A stretch of DNA of 64,000 bases, from assembly GCA_027079305.1 (NCBI GenBank), contig JALWVU010000065.1:1-64000 (forward strand), given 5' to 3'. Source of the DNA: Aquificaceae bacterium (GTDB taxonomy: Bacteria > Aquificota > Aquificia > Aquificales > Aquificaceae). The position numbers and the translations under genes were made by a program. Shown in pieces: positions 8,900 to 18,952 of the stretch; position 1 is the stretch's first letter; each line of letters opens with the position of its first letter. The notes under the pieces were generated by a model. The model did not search any database. It was not told the origin of the DNA and worked only from the letters and a program-made list of their open reading frames with translations.

Positions 8900-9979
8900 A
8901 TGAGGGTGGCGGTCGGTATGAGCGGTGGCGTGGACAGCAGCGTCACCGCCCTTTTGATGAAGGAGCGGGGACACGAGGTAATAGGTGTTACTCTGCGCTT
9001 TCACACGATCGAGGCCTGCGAGCTGGAGGGGGCACACAACGTGTGCTGTTCTCCAAAGGACGTTCAGGATGCGGCGAAGGTTTCCCAGAGGCTCGGGATC
9101 CCGCACCTGACCTTCGACTGGGAGAAGATCTTCAGGGAGAGGGTCATAGACTACTTCGTAGAGGAATATTCAAGAGGGAGAACTCCCAATCCCTGCGCCC
9201 TATGCAACAGGGAGGTGAAGACGGGCTACTTCGCCAGGTATTTGAAGGCGGTGGCGGACATAGAGAGGCTCGCCACGGGGCACTACGCAAAGGTGGAGGA
9301 CCATCCCCGATACGGAAGGGTTATCAGGAGGGGCAGGGACAGGAGGAGGGATCAGTCCTACTTTCTGGCCCTCGTGAGAAAGGAGGATCTGGAGCTCTTA
9401 GAGTTCCCCCTCGGTGATCTTACGAAGGAGGAGGTTAGGGAGATCGCCCGCTCCAGAGGTCTGGAGGTGGCGGACAAGAGGGACTCCCAGGAGGTGTGCT
9501 TCCTGATGGGCAGGAGTCCCGGGGAGTATCTGGAAAACATACTCGGGGAGAGGGAAGGGGAGATAAGGCACGTCTCTGGAAAGGTCCTGGGAAAACACAG
9601 GGGCATATACCGCTTCACCATAGGCCAGAGGAGGGGGCTGGGCATCTCCTACGGGAAGCCTCTCTATGTGGTGGACATAGATCCCATCACAAACACCGTA
9701 GTGGTGGGAGAAGAAGAGTATCTATACAACGACACCCTCTACGTGAAGGATTTGAACCTTCACGTTCCCCTGAACGAGTGGGGGGAAGGGGTGGTGGCCC
9801 AGATAAGATACAGACACAATCCCGTTCCCGTTGAAAGCGTAGAGAAAACTTCCGAAGGGTATAAGGTGAAGTTCAAAGAGGATCTGAGGGGGATAACTCC
9901 AGGACAGGTGGTAGCCTTTTATAATGATGACGTGCTCTTGGGTGGAGGGATAATAGAAGGGGTAGAAGGTGGGAGATAA
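8900..9979 (+). CDS. mnmA: tRNA-specific 2-thiouridylase MnmA
   Basis: This 359-residue enzyme makes the s2U34 modification in tRNAs for Glu, Gln and Lys, using sulfur relayed by persulfide carriers and ATP activation of the uridine. The pyrophosphatase-type P-loop MSGGVDSS lies at residues 7-14. Catalytic cysteines sit in NPCALCN and in DSQEVCF. A central GHYAK and a C-terminal beta-barrel region complete the family pattern at normal length. The downstream GGDEF-EAL gene overlaps its 3' end by 11 bp, so the two are likely co-transcribed although functionally unrelated. Confidence 0.96.
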   Translation: MRVAVGMSGGVDSSVTALLMKERGHEVIGVTLRFHTIEACELEGAHNVCCSPKDVQDAAKVSQRLGIPHLTFDWEKIFRERVIDYFVEEYSRGRTPNPCALCNREVKTGYFARYLKAVADIERLATGHYAKVEDHPRYGRVIRRGRDRRRDQSYFLALVRKEDLELLEFPLGDLTKEEVREIARSRGLEVADKRDSQEVCFLMGRSPGEYLENILGEREGEIRHVSGKVLGKHRGIYRFTIGQRRGLGISYGKPLYVVDIDPITNTVVVGEEEYLYNDTLYVKDLNLHVPLNEWGEGVVAQIRYRHNPVPVESVEKTSEGYKVKFKEDLRGITPGQVVAFYNDDVLLGGGIIEGVEGGR

Positions 9980-12839
9980 AAAGAGGGTAGCGGTATACCT
10001 ACTCCTGCTCCTTTCCTCTTCGGTAGCGAACCTCATCAGCGTAAATCTGTTTCTGGATGCACTGCCCCTTACCTTCGGAGGCATATTCCTCTACCTGACC
10101 CTCGAGCTGTTCGGTCTGACCTTCGCCTTCCCCATATCCCTCATACTCGCTTTCCAGGCGGATCTGCTCTATTCGGATCCCCTGTGGGGCATATTCATAC
10201 TCCTTGAGTTCCTCATCGTATCGATCCTAAGGCTTAAGTTCGGTTTGAACCTCGTCGTATCCGCATGGATCTTCTGGACGATACTGGGAATTCCCTTATA
10301 CTTCCTCGTTTTAAATAGAGTTCTCGAGATCGAACCTTTCGTAGCGATAACTATACCCCTCAAGAGTGCGGTGAACAGCCTCGTAAACGTCGCCTTTGCC
10401 AATCTGGTCGCCGTGATCTACAGCCTCCACGCAAAGGAAGAGGATAGGAAGGTCAGCTATCGACAGGTGGTATCCCTGTCCCTTTTGATAATGGCCTCCT
10501 TTCCACTGCTCGGATGGGCCATATACAACGCCAAGCAGGAAGAGGAGGAGATGGCCCACGAGGTTAAAGAGGATCTGGATCTCATAACGGACAACGTGAA
10601 GAACGATCTGACCTACTGGCTGGACACGCATCTGAACGCGGTCAGAGAGCTGGCCAACAGGCTCGTGATATGGGGACACAGCAACAGAGTTCAGCTTCAG
10701 AGGGAGACAGAAGCCATAAGGAGAACCTTCAACGATCTTCACGCCTGCTACATAGCGGACGAAAAGGCAACTACCATAGCCTTCTACCCGGAGGTAAACC
10801 CTGCCGGGAAGTATATGATAGGTGTGAACTTCAGCTACAGGCCCTACTACAAGAAGGTCAGGGACACTCTGAAGCATACCTTCACCAGGGTCTTTGTGGC
10901 CAAGTTCGCCCTCAAACCGGTCGTAGGCATAGCTGTTCCAGCTGTTAAAGAGGGAAGGTTTATAGGATACGCTTACTGCGGTCTGAAGCTGAAGCACGTG
11001 GAAGATGTGGTGAGAAACTCCTCTCTAAAGGAGAGTGTTTACATAACCATAGTTGATTCACACGGTAAGGTTATAGTCTCCGCCTTCGAGGACATGAGTC
11101 CGCTCAGCAACTTTTACCCAGGCGAGGTGGAAACGGTAAAGCACGGAATTCCAATAGTTCACAGGGGGAACGACTTCCACACGCTCAAGGTGGGTAAGTA
11201 TCTCTACTCTTACTTCTACAGGCAGGAGGACATGAGGAAGGATACGGGCTGGAAGGTGGCTACCTTCATATCCGTCAGGCCATACATGGCAAACCTCTTT
11301 TCATACCTTTCGGGCAACTTTGTATCGATAATGATCCTCTCCGCCGTATCCTTCTTCGCAGCCAAGATATTGGGAGGGGTGATATCAAACCCCTTGGAGA
11401 GGCTGGCCAGGACCGTCGATTCTCTGACGAGGACCATAGAGAGAAGGCCAGAGGTAAACATGCCTAAGACAAACCTCCTGGAGCTTGGCCTCCTCTCCAA
11501 AGCCTTCAGTGAGCTTACCGCAAAGCTCAGCTCCTACATGGAGGAACTGAGGAGGCTTGCCTACTACGATCCCCTGACAGGGCTTCCCAACAGAGCTCTC
11601 CTGAGGGACAGGATAGAGAGCGCCATCGCAAGATCCAACAGGAACGGGACCAAAACCGCCATACTCTTCATAGATCTCGACTACTTCAAGACGGTAAACG
11701 ACACCCTCGGTCACGAGGCTGGAGACAGGATACTCGTTCAGGTGGCCAACAGGCTTAGATCAGTGTTCAGGGAGATAGACACGGTAGCGAGGTTCGGAGG
11801 GGACGAGTTCGTGGCTGTCATATCGGACATCAGGGACATAAAGGATATAATCTCGGTGGCGGAGAAGGTTCTCAGGCTCTTCGACACCCCCTTCGACGCG
11901 GACGGGGAGGACGTTTACCTCTCAGCCTCTATAGGCATAGCCCTCTATCCGGACAACGGGAAGAACCCCAGCACCCTGATAAAGAACGCGGACATAGCCA
12001 TGTATAAGGCCAAAGAAGAGGGCAAGAACAGCTTCGCTTTCTTCAGTGAGGAGATGAACAGGGAGGCTGAGGAGATACTTACCTTGAAAACGAAGCTACA
12101 CAGAGCCCTCGACAGGGAAGAGTTCGTCCTCTACTACCAACCCATATACAGACTGGCTACCGGTGAGATCGTGGGGTTGGAGGCACTCCTCAGGTGGAGA
12201 GATCCCCAGACAGGCCTCGTGCCTCCTCAGAGGTTCATACCCCTCCTGGAAGAGCTGGGTTTTATAAAGGATGTGGGCAGGTGGGTGATGGAGAAGGCCT
12301 TTTTAAAGTCCAAAGAGTGGGAGAGGTTCGGCGTTTACGTGAGTGTAAACGTCTCACCAAGGCAGTTCATAGACAGGCGTTTTGTGGACAAGGTTATAGA
12401 CGTTTTAAAGGACACGGACGCGAACCCCTTCAACCTCGTTCTCGAAATCACGGAAACCTCACTCATGTATGATCCAGAGGAGTCCGCGAGCAGACTAAAG
12501 AAGCTCAAAACCCTCGGCTTCCGATTTGCGGTGGACGACTTCGGAACAGGATACTCCTCCCTTGCATATCTGAAGAGGCTCCCGATAGACGTGATCAAGA
12601 TAGACATGACCTTTACCCAGGGCATAATTCACAACAAGGTGGACAGAGCCATAGTCTCCTCCATAGTGACTCTGGCCAGATCTCTCAACCTTGAGACGCT
12701 CGCGGAGGGTGTTGAGACCAAGAGTCAGAAGGAGGTCATGGAAGATCTGGGGTGCGATCTCGTTCAGGGGTTCTACTTTGGAAGGCCCGTGCCCGAGGAG
12801 GAGGCGGAGGAGCTTCTCAAGGGCGAAAAGAGATTATAA
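9969..12839 (+). CDS. Membrane-bound diguanylate cyclase/phosphodiesterase (GGDEF-EAL)
   Basis: A 956-residue cyclic-di-GMP enzyme. Order: a multi-helix N-terminal membrane region (about 1-190), an extracytoplasmic sensor segment resembling a Cache domain (about 200-440), a membrane helix, a HAMP-like linker, GGDEF (about 530-690) and EAL (about 710-950). The cyclase motif RFGGDEF is intact, with an inhibitory-site RxxD (REID) five residues ahead. The EAL part keeps GLEALLRW, NVSPRQF, EITETSL, DDFGTGYSS, KID and AEGVET, so both activities are plausible. The start is GTG inside mnmA. The ligand sensed is unknown. Confidence 0.94.
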   Translation: MGDKKRVAVYLLLLLSSSVANLISVNLFLDALPLTFGGIFLYLTLELFGLTFAFPISLILAFQADLLYSDPLWGIFILLEFLIVSILRLKFGLNLVVSAWIFWTILGIPLYFLVLNRVLEIEPFVAITIPLKSAVNSLVNVAFANLVAVIYSLHAKEEDRKVSYRQVVSLSLLIMASFPLLGWAIYNAKQEEEEMAHEVKEDLDLITDNVKNDLTYWLDTHLNAVRELANRLVIWGHSNRVQLQRETEAIRRTFNDLHACYIADEKATTIAFYPEVNPAGKYMIGVNFSYRPYYKKVRDTLKHTFTRVFVAKFALKPVVGIAVPAVKEGRFIGYAYCGLKLKHVEDVVRNSSLKESVYITIVDSHGKVIVSAFEDMSPLSNFYPGEVETVKHGIPIVHRGNDFHTLKVGKYLYSYFYRQEDMRKDTGWKVATFISVRPYMANLFSYLSGNFVSIMILSAVSFFAAKILGGVISNPLERLARTVDSLTRTIERRPEVNMPKTNLLELGLLSKAFSELTAKLSSYMEELRRLAYYDPLTGLPNRALLRDRIESAIARSNRNGTKTAILFIDLDYFKTVNDTLGHEAGDRILVQVANRLRSVFREIDTVARFGGDEFVAVISDIRDIKDIISVAEKVLRLFDTPFDADGEDVYLSASIGIALYPDNGKNPSTLIKNADIAMYKAKEEGKNSFAFFSEEMNREAEEILTLKTKLHRALDREEFVLYYQPIYRLATGEIVGLEALLRWRDPQTGLVPPQRFIPLLEELGFIKDVGRWVMEKAFLKSKEWERFGVYVSVNVSPRQFIDRRFVDKVIDVLKDTDANPFNLVLEITETSLMYDPEESASRLKKLKTLGFRFAVDDFGTGYSSLAYLKRLPIDVIKIDMTFTQGIIHNKVDRAIVSSIVTLARSLNLETLAEGVETKSQKEVMEDLGCDLVQGFYFGRPVPEEEAEELLKGEKRL

Positions 12840-12840
12840 T
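12835..12840 (+). promoter_or_regulatory. Candidate -10 box for tRNA-Leu/tig
   Basis: A perfect TATAAT overlaps the stop codon of the GGDEF-EAL gene and ends 11 bases before the first base of the tRNA. The spacing suits a transcript starting a few bases before the tRNA. No clear -35 hexamer is visible 17 bases upstream. Confidence 0.55.
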
Positions 12841-12851
12841 AATCCCTCTTA

Positions 12852-12935
12852 GCGGGTGTGGCGGAACTGGCAGACGCGCCGGACTTAGGATCCGGTGCCC
12901 TTCGGGGCGTGAGGGTTCGACTCCCTCCACCCGCA
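12852..12935 (+). tRNA. tRNA-Leu, anticodon UAG
   Basis: The 84-base gene folds as a class II tRNA. The acceptor strands GCGGGTG (12852-12858) and CACCCGC (12928-12934) pair, with discriminator A at 12935. The anticodon stem CCGGA/TCCGG encloses the loop CTTAGGA, giving anticodon TAG. A long variable arm (TGCCC/GGGCG around TTCG) and a T-arm with GGTTCGACTCC are present. CCA is not encoded. The 3' end lies only eight bases before the ribosome-binding site of tig. Confidence 0.96.
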
Positions 12936-12956
12936 TGAGCTTCAGGAGGATCTTTG

Positions 12957-14285
12957 ATGAAGGTGAAGACTGAAGAGAGAGAAGGACTCTTCAAAGCCCT
13001 TACCGTGGAGATAGAAGGTCCCACGGTGGAGGAGGCTCTGAACGAGGTTTACTCCTACCTAAAAGAGAACGTGGAGATACAGGGATTCAGAAAGGGGACC
13101 GCGCCCCTCTGGCTGATAAAGGCCAAATACAAGGACTACATAGAGGAGGAGGTCGGCAAGAAGGTAGCCAACAAAACCCTCCAGGAGGCCATAGAGGAGA
13201 GCAAGCTGATCCCAGTGGCGGACATATACCTGGAGAAGGTGGTGCTCGAAGACAAGACACCCAAGGTGACCTACACCGTCAGCTTCGAGACACCTCCCGA
13301 GTTCGAGCTCAAAGAGATAGAAGGCCTCGAGGTGGAGGTCCCCAAGCTCGAGTTCAGCGAGGAGCTCATCCAGAAGAGGATAGAACAGCTGAAGGAGGAG
13401 CACGCGGTATGGGAACCCGTGGAGGACAGGCCCATAAAGGAGGGTGACCTCGTCAGCATAGACTACGAGGTTCAGGAGATAAAGGAAGGCGAGGAGGGAG
13501 AGAAGGTAACCGGGGAGACCTCGGGAATAATAGGTCAGAAGATGTTCAGGGAGGAGCTCGAGAAAGCCCTGATAGGCAAGAAGCCCGAAGATGAGGTGGA
13601 GCTGAAAGATCTCCCCCTATACGATCAGGAGGGTAAGGAGATAGGAAGGGCCAACATAAAGGTGAAGATCAAGGAGGTGAAGGAGAAGGTCCTTCCCGAG
13701 GAGAACGACGACTTTGCGAAGGAGCTGGGATACGAGAGCTGGGAGGAGGCAAAGAAAAAGATAGAGGAGGAGGTGAGGGAGAACTTCGAGAGGACCAGAA
13801 GGGCAATAATAGAGGACGTTGTGGCGGATAAGCTGGTGAGCATTCACGAGATAGAGGTTCCCAAGACCCTCCTCAACAGGGAACTCTCCTTCCTAATAGA
13901 GAACAGGGTTCGCCAGCTCCAGCAGTTCGGGATAGACACCAGATACTTCGACTACAGGGCGATGGCCCAGGAGCTCCTTCCCCAGGCGGAGGCCAACATA
14001 AAGCTCAGATACATCTTGGACAAGTATGCTGAGGAAAAAGGAATAGAGGCTACCGAGGAGGACATAGAGGAGCAGTTTGAGGATCTCGCCCAGCAGATGG
14101 GAAGCACCAAGGAGGAGGTAAAGGAATACTTTGAGAAGGAGAACCTCATGGATGTGGTCAGATCGGACGCCAGGAGGAAGAAGGCTCTCAAGGAGATAGT
14201 GTCCAAGGTAAAGATAAAGGAGGTGGAGAAGAAGGAGGAAGAACCTCAAAAGCAGGAAGAAGCTAAGGAAGGAGGAGAAGGATGA
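12957..14285 (+). CDS. tig: Trigger factor chaperone
   Basis: A 442-residue ribosome-associated chaperone and peptidyl-prolyl isomerase that meets nascent chains at the exit tunnel. The N-terminal domain carries the ribosome-binding loop, seen as [10 protein letters not shown] at about residues 41-50 (family signature GFRxGKxP, slightly altered). The FKBP-like segment with GDLVSIDYE lies at about 163-250, followed by the long helical C-terminal domain and a Lys/Glu tail. ATG 12957 is preferred over TTG 12954 because AGGAGGA lies six bases ahead. It heads tig-clpP-clpX; its stop overlaps the clpP start (ATGA), so translation is probably coupled. Confidence 0.95.
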   Translation: MKVKTEEREGLFKALTVEIEGPTVEEALNEVYSYLKENVEIQGFRKGTAPLWLIKAKYKDYIEEEVGKKVANKTLQEAIEESKLIPVADIYLEKVVLEDKTPKVTYTVSFETPPEFELKEIEGLEVEVPKLEFSEELIQKRIEQLKEEHAVWEPVEDRPIKEGDLVSIDYEVQEIKEGEEGEKVTGETSGIIGQKMFREELEKALIGKKPEDEVELKDLPLYDQEGKEIGRANIKVKIKEVKEKVLPEENDDFAKELGYESWEEAKKKIEEEVRENFERTRRAIIEDVVADKLVSIHEIEVPKTLLNRELSFLIENRVRQLQQFGIDTRYFDYRAMAQELLPQAEANIKLRYILDKYAEEKGIEATEEDIEEQFEDLAQQMGSTKEEVKEYFEKENLMDVVRSDARRKKALKEIVSKVKIKEVEKKEEEPQKQEEAKEGGEG

Positions 14286-14881
14286 AGGACATTCTAAACC
14301 AGCTCGTCCCGATAGTCATAGAGCAGACGCCCAGAGGTGAAAGAGCCTTCGACATATACTCGAGGCTCCTCCAGGACAGGATAGTCCTCCTGGGCTTTCC
14401 CATAGACGACCACGTGGCCAACCTGATAGTGGCCCAGCTTCTATTTTTAGAGTCCCAGGACCCTGAGAAGGACATATACCTCTACATAAACTCGCCCGGA
14501 GGATCGGTGACCGCGGGCATGGCCATATACGACACGATGCAGTATATAAAGCCCGACGTGGTCACCATATGCATAGGGCAGGCCGCCTCGATGGGAGCGG
14601 TGCTCCTGGCGGCGGGAGCCAAGGGAAAGAGGTACGCCCTGCCCCACTCGAGGATAATGATCCACCAGCCCATAGGCGGAATTCAGGGACAGGCGACCGA
14701 CATAATAATCCACGCGGAGGAGATAAAGAGGATAAAGCAGATGCTCAACGAGATCCTCTCCAAGCACACGGGCCAGCCTTTGGAGAAGATAGAGAAGGAC
14801 GTGGAGAGGGACTACTTCATGTCCGCGGAAGAGGCGAAGGAGTACGGGGTTATAGACAAGGTCATTGAAAAGAGGGAGTAG
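14282..14881 (+). CDS. clpP: ATP-dependent Clp protease proteolytic subunit
   Basis: A 199-residue serine peptidase that forms the two-ring chamber of ClpXP. The catalytic Ser103 lies in [10 protein letters not shown] and His128 in IMIHQP, and the Asp lies in the [14 protein letters not shown] segment. [10 protein letters not shown] forms the oxyanion and substrate strand. Length and order match the family. It sits between tig and clpX with an ATGA overlap upstream and 18 bp downstream, the common bacterial tig-clpP-clpX operon, which provides folding and degradation of the same client pool. Confidence 0.97.
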   Translation: MKDILNQLVPIVIEQTPRGERAFDIYSRLLQDRIVLLGFPIDDHVANLIVAQLLFLESQDPEKDIYLYINSPGGSVTAGMAIYDTMQYIKPDVVTICIGQAASMGAVLLAAGAKGKRYALPHSRIMIHQPIGGIQGQATDIIIHAEEIKRIKQMLNEILSKHTGQPLEKIEKDVERDYFMSAEEAKEYGVIDKVIEKRE

Positions 14882-14899
14882 TCAGATAAATTCTGAGGT

Positions 14900-16141
14900 A
14901 TGAAAAACATGAAGAATCAGAAGCAGAGGTGCTCCTTCTGTGGAAAGCCCCAGGATGAGGCTCTCATACTTATAGCGGGGCCCTCAAACACCTTTATCTG
15001 CGACGAGTGCGTGGAGAAGTGCTACCACATAGTTAAGGAGCAGAAGGTAGACAGCTACGAGCTGGACCTGGAGGACCTGCCCACTCCCGAGAGGATAAAG
15101 AAGATCCTCGACGAGTACGTGATAGGCCAGGAGAGGGCCAAGAAGGTTCTTTCGGTTGCGGTTTACAACCACTACAAGAGGATAAAGGCCAAGGAGTCGG
15201 GCATAGATCTGGGCGGTGTGGAGGTGGAGAAGAGCAACATACTTCTGATAGGTCCCACGGGATCGGGAAAAACGCTTCTGGCAAAGACTCTGGCCAAGAT
15301 CCTCAACGTCCCCTTCGCCATAGCGGACGCCACCTCCCTCACCGAGGCGGGATACGTGGGGGAGGACGTGGAGAACGTTCTCACGAGGCTACTCCAGAAC
15401 TGCGGATACGACGTGGAGGCGGCCCAGAAGGGGATAGTATACATAGACGAGATAGACAAGATAGCCAAAAAGTCCGGGATAAACCCCTCCATCACGAGGG
15501 ACGTCTCCGGTGAGGGGGTCCAGCAGGCCCTTCTGAAGATAATAGAGGGGACAATAGCCAACGTCCCTCCCCAGGGCGGGAGGAAGCACCCCCACCAGGA
15601 GTTCATTCAGATAGACACCACAGACATCCTTTTCATATGCGGAGGGGCCTTCGTGGGCCTCGATGAGATTATAAAGCACAGGCTCGGCAAGTCCGTCATG
15701 GGCTTCGAGTCCTCCATAAAGAAGTCTATGGACGATGAGAACGTCCTCGCCCTCGTGGAGCCCGACGACCTGATAAAGTTCGGCCTCATACCCGAGTTCG
15801 TGGGCAGGCTTCCCGTAATAGCCACCCTCGATGAGCTGGGAGAGGAGGACCTGGTCAGGATACTGGTAGAGCCGAAGAACGCCCTTGTGAAGCAGTTCAA
15901 GAAGCTCCTCGAACTCGACGGGGTGGAGCTGGAGTTCACCGAAGAGGCCCTGAGAGAGATAGCGAGGGAGGCCATAAGGAGGAAGACGGGGGCCAGGGGT
16001 CTGAGGGCCATAATGGAGGAGATAATGACCGACATAATGTTCGAGATACCCTCCCTCGGGAACGTGAAGAAGGTCATAGTGGACAGAGACACGGTGGCCA
16101 AGAAGCAAAAGCCCAAGCTAATCTACGAGAAAGCGGTCTGA
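14900..16141 (+). CDS. clpX: ATP-dependent Clp protease ATP-binding subunit ClpX
   Basis: A 413-residue AAA+ unfoldase that recognises substrates and threads them into ClpP. The N-terminal zinc-binding domain has CSFCGKPQ and later CDECVEKC. Walker A is [12 protein letters not shown] and Walker B is [11 protein letters not shown]. The sensor and pore segment [11 protein letters not shown] and the [11 protein letters not shown]-terminal motif are present, as is an IGF-like ClpP-docking loop (IGY/MGF region). GAGG lies just before the ATG. It is the third gene of the tig operon; the Memo gene begins one base after its stop. Confidence 0.97.
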   Translation: MKNMKNQKQRCSFCGKPQDEALILIAGPSNTFICDECVEKCYHIVKEQKVDSYELDLEDLPTPERIKKILDEYVIGQERAKKVLSVAVYNHYKRIKAKESGIDLGGVEVEKSNILLIGPTGSGKTLLAKTLAKILNVPFAIADATSLTEAGYVGEDVENVLTRLLQNCGYDVEAAQKGIVYIDEIDKIAKKSGINPSITRDVSGEGVQQALLKIIEGTIANVPPQGGRKHPHQEFIQIDTTDILFICGGAFVGLDEIIKHRLGKSVMGFESSIKKSMDDENVLALVEPDDLIKFGLIPEFVGRLPVIATLDELGEEDLVRILVEPKNALVKQFKKLLELDGVELEFTEEALREIAREAIRRKTGARGLRAIMEEIMTDIMFEIPSLGNVKKVIVDRDTVAKKQKPKLIYEKAV

Positions 16142-16142
16142 G

Positions 16143-17261
16143 ATGGACCGTCCCAGAGTCAGGTTCGTAGAGGTTCAGCCTTACGGGGACAGGTTCCTAA
16201 TCAGAGACCCTTACGGCCTCTCCCCTCCCCTGATGGTCTCCTCACACCTGCTCCTCCTCATGTCCCTGATGGACGGCTCGAGGGACGAGAACGAGATAAA
16301 GGCGGAGTTCTTCAGAAGGACGGGGAGCATACTGAGTTCCGAGGACTACAGTGAGGTCCTCAGGCTCCTCGATGAGAACCTGCTCCTCCTGAACGGCAGG
16401 TTCCAGAAGGCCCTCCAGGATCTCAGAGACAGGATGCTTTCTTCTAAGGTCCTGAAGCCCTACCATGCGGGGGAGGCCTACCCGAAGGATCCCAAAGAGC
16501 TGAGGAAGTTTCTGGACTCGAGCCTTGAAAGCTCACAAAAGGAACACCCCCTCGGAATCCTCGTTCCCCACATGGACATGAGGGTGGCGCTGAGCACCTA
16601 CGGGAAGGTTTACGGGAGGATAGGCAGAAGGCCGGATACGGTCCTTATACTCGGAGTCTCCCACTACCTCCACGAGACACCCTTCTCGGTCTGCCCCCTT
16701 GATTTAGAAACACCACTCGGAGTGCTCGAGGTGGATCTGGAGGTGGTGGAAAGGCTAAGGAAAAACTTCGAGCACGATATATTCCAGGACATCCTCTCCT
16801 ACAGGATGGAGCACTCGATAGAGTTCCAAGCGGTCTTCGTGAAGCACCTCTTCCCAGAGGCCAGGGCGGTTCCTGCGATAGTCTCCTACGGGAACGAGGG
16901 GTCCCTGAGGGAAACTGCCCTCAGACTCGCCAGAGCGATCGAAGACAGGAACCTTCTCGTGATATCGAGCGTGGACATGAGCCACGTGGGAAGGAAGTTC
17001 GGGGATCCCTTCAGCTACGACCCCTCCTTCAGGGACAAGGAATACATAAAGCTTCTTGAGAGGCTCGACAGCTCCTCCGCCTTCAGACTTCTGGAGTCGG
17101 ACAGCAACAGGACCAGGATAGACGGCCAGTTCACCAACTACGTCTTTACGGAGCTCCTGAAGGAGCTGGGGGCTAGAAAGGGAAGGGAAGTTGATTACCA
17201 GATCTACCACGAGGAGCCTACCGACTCAAAGGTCTCGTATGCGGGCATGACCTTTTCCTGA
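16143..17261 (+). CDS. Memo family protein with N-terminal extension (AmmeMemoRadiSam system B-type)
   Basis: A 372-residue protein. Residues from about 115 onward are a Memo domain, shown by GILVPHMDMRVA, LILGVSHYL, MEHSIEFQ and SSVDMSHVG, which carry the conserved His and Asp residues of this metal-binding, extradiol-dioxygenase-like fold. About 110 N-terminal residues form a winged-helix-like domain of unknown role. In many bacteria and archaea Memo genes neighbour AMMECR1 and radical-SAM genes, which are absent here. It starts one base after the clpX stop and probably shares that transcript. The biochemical function of bacterial Memo is unsettled. Confidence 0.85.
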   Translation: MDRPRVRFVEVQPYGDRFLIRDPYGLSPPLMVSSHLLLLMSLMDGSRDENEIKAEFFRRTGSILSSEDYSEVLRLLDENLLLLNGRFQKALQDLRDRMLSSKVLKPYHAGEAYPKDPKELRKFLDSSLESSQKEHPLGILVPHMDMRVALSTYGKVYGRIGRRPDTVLILGVSHYLHETPFSVCPLDLETPLGVLEVDLEVVERLRKNFEHDIFQDILSYRMEHSIEFQAVFVKHLFPEARAVPAIVSYGNEGSLRETALRLARAIEDRNLLVISSVDMSHVGRKFGDPFSYDPSFRDKEYIKLLERLDSSSAFRLLESDSNRTRIDGQFTNYVFTELLKELGARKGREVDYQIYHEEPTDSKVSYAGMTFS

Positions 17262-17267
17262 CTGACT

Positions 17268-17273
17268 TATAAT
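17268..17273 (+). promoter_or_regulatory. Candidate -10 box of a leaderless promoter
   Basis: TATAAT ends nine bases before the ATG at 17283, with only an A/C-rich spacer and no ribosome-binding site between. A -35 box is not evident. Confidence 0.5.
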
Positions 17274-17282
17274 AATCCCAAA

Positions 17283-17981
17283 ATGAAAAAAGCTCTTTTG
17301 ACGCTTCTCTTATCCGTGGTGTCTTTATCCTTCCCGTCCACGCAGAAATACTGCATACAGGTGGCAACTTACAGAAGCATAGATCTTGCCATGACAGACT
17401 TCGAGAAGATAAAGGACTTCCCCGAAGCAAGGATAGAGCTCAGAGGAAACGTCTACCTCCTTAGGGTGGGAGCGGAGGAAAGATCGAGGGACCTGATACT
17501 CATGCTACGCAAGGTCAGAAGGTTTTTCCCGGATGCCTTCATAAAAAAGTGTGAGATAGATCCCTCCTACGTTATATACCCTGAACCTGAGAAGATGGAA
17601 AAACCCAAAGAAGAGGAAAAGCCAAAGGCTCCCGAACCTGATATCAAAAAAGATATAGAGGAGCTTAAAAGAAGGATAGAAACACTTAGAAAAGATATAG
17701 CTTCTTTGAAAACGGAGGAGAAAGGACCTTACGAGTTCGAAAAGTTCCTCTTCAGCGTCGGACTCTTCACGGGAGGTCTTTTCCTCTTCACCTGGTTTCT
17801 GATAATCCTCCTCTACAGGAAGGTGGGAAGCGTGAGTGAGAAGGAGGCAAGACTTGTAAACGATCTTTTTAACCTGATAAAGGTCCTGAACCTTCTCGGA
17901 AGAGGATACACGGTAAAGATGGAAAGGGGGAAGATAATGGTCTACGACAAAGAGAAGGACAGGTGGAAAGAGGTCGAGTGA
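17283..17981 (+). CDS. Signal-peptide SPOR-like protein with one membrane helix
   Basis: A 232-residue envelope protein. After a signal sequence, residues about 24-75 (YCIQVATYRSIDLA through VYLLRVGAEERS) have the beta-alpha-beta look of a SPOR peptidoglycan-binding repeat. A Pro/Lys/Glu linker and a coiled coil follow (about 105-145), then one membrane helix (about 158-180) and a cytoplasmic tail. An N-terminal SPOR-like domain before the helix is unusual, since SPOR is often C-terminal; two-sided topology is therefore likely. The stop overlaps the thyX start by one base. SPOR membership is by eye only. Confidence 0.65.
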   Translation: MKKALLTLLLSVVSLSFPSTQKYCIQVATYRSIDLAMTDFEKIKDFPEARIELRGNVYLLRVGAEERSRDLILMLRKVRRFFPDAFIKKCEIDPSYVIYPEPEKMEKPKEEEKPKAPEPDIKKDIEELKRRIETLRKDIASLKTEEKGPYEFEKFLFSVGLFTGGLFLFTWFLIILLYRKVGSVSEKEARLVNDLFNLIKVLNLLGRGYTVKMERGKIMVYDKEKDRWKEVE

Positions 17982-18934
17982 TGGAAATCCACGTAATGGG
18001 TTCGGATCAGAGGATAGTCAGGTGTGCGAGGGTGTCCTTCGGAAGGGACGAGAAGGTGGACCCCGAGAGAGACAAGAGGCTTATAAGGTTCCTCTTCAGG
18101 CACAGGCACGCCTCACCCTTCGAGCACAACGTGATAGCCTTCGAAGGCAGTAAGAGGGACTGGTTGAACATACTCGAAAAGCTCAGCATACCTACCGTCC
18201 AGATCTACTACTCGGGAGGCTACATATGGGTGAATCTCAGGAACGCCATAAACTCCCTCGAGCACCTTCCGGAGAAGATCTTTGAGCAGGTGAAGAAGTC
18301 CTTCCCCGCGACCTGGAGCATAGTGGAGAGGAAAGGGGAGATCTCGGACGAGGAGCTATCTGAAGTTCCTTACACCACAGACAGGGTCTTTTTGCAAGAA
18401 AGGATAGAGACTTCCTCCGGATGGATAGGGCTGGTGGACAAGCTCGAGCTTGGAACTGACATGGATTACTACACCTTCATAGTGGAGTGCCCCCTCTTTG
18501 TGGCCCGCCAGTGGCACAGGCACAGGTTCGGCTCCTACAACGAGATCTCCAGAAGATACACCGCCTACGACATAAAGTTTTACATCCCCGAGGTTCTCAG
18601 AAAGCAGGCCAAGACCAACAAGCAGGCCTCCGTAGACGAGCCCGTGGAAGAGCCTTACCACTCAGAGTTTTTAGAAGAGATAAAGAGGATCATAAAAGAG
18701 AGCCACTCCCTCTACGAGAGGATGACCGAAAAAGAAGTGGCCAAGGAGCTGGCGAGGGGTGTCCTGCCTCAGTTCATGAAGACCCGCTACTACTGGACGG
18801 TCCCCAGAGCCTCTCTGGACAACTTCATAACACTCAGGACCCACGAGGGCGCCCAGAAGGAGATAAGGGAGTTCGCCCAGGCTATAAGAGAGATGGTGGG
18901 ATACAAGGGGACCGACAAGAAGAGCAGGCTTTAA
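17981..18934 (+). CDS. thyX: Flavin-dependent thymidylate synthase
   Basis: A 317-residue enzyme that methylates dUMP to dTMP using methylenetetrahydrofolate, FAD and NADPH. The ThyX signature RHRxxSxNxxSxR is present as RHRFGSYNEISRR. HRHASPFEHN near the N-terminus is the FAD/substrate region, and the C-terminal RASLDNFITLRTH completes the site. At 317 residues it is longer than the roughly 220-260 residues of many ThyX proteins. ATG 17981 is chosen because it forms a TGATG junction with the upstream stop; a GTG 18 bases earlier is possible. No thyA is present in the window. Confidence 0.94.
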   Translation: MEIHVMGSDQRIVRCARVSFGRDEKVDPERDKRLIRFLFRHRHASPFEHNVIAFEGSKRDWLNILEKLSIPTVQIYYSGGYIWVNLRNAINSLEHLPEKIFEQVKKSFPATWSIVERKGEISDEELSEVPYTTDRVFLQERIETSSGWIGLVDKLELGTDMDYYTFIVECPLFVARQWHRHRFGSYNEISRRYTAYDIKFYIPEVLRKQAKTNKQASVDEPVEEPYHSEFLEEIKRIIKESHSLYERMTEKEVAKELARGVLPQFMKTRYYWTVPRASLDNFITLRTHEGAQKEIREFAQAIREMVGYKGTDKKSRL

Positions 18935-18952
18935 AAGATCAGGCAAACTTTT

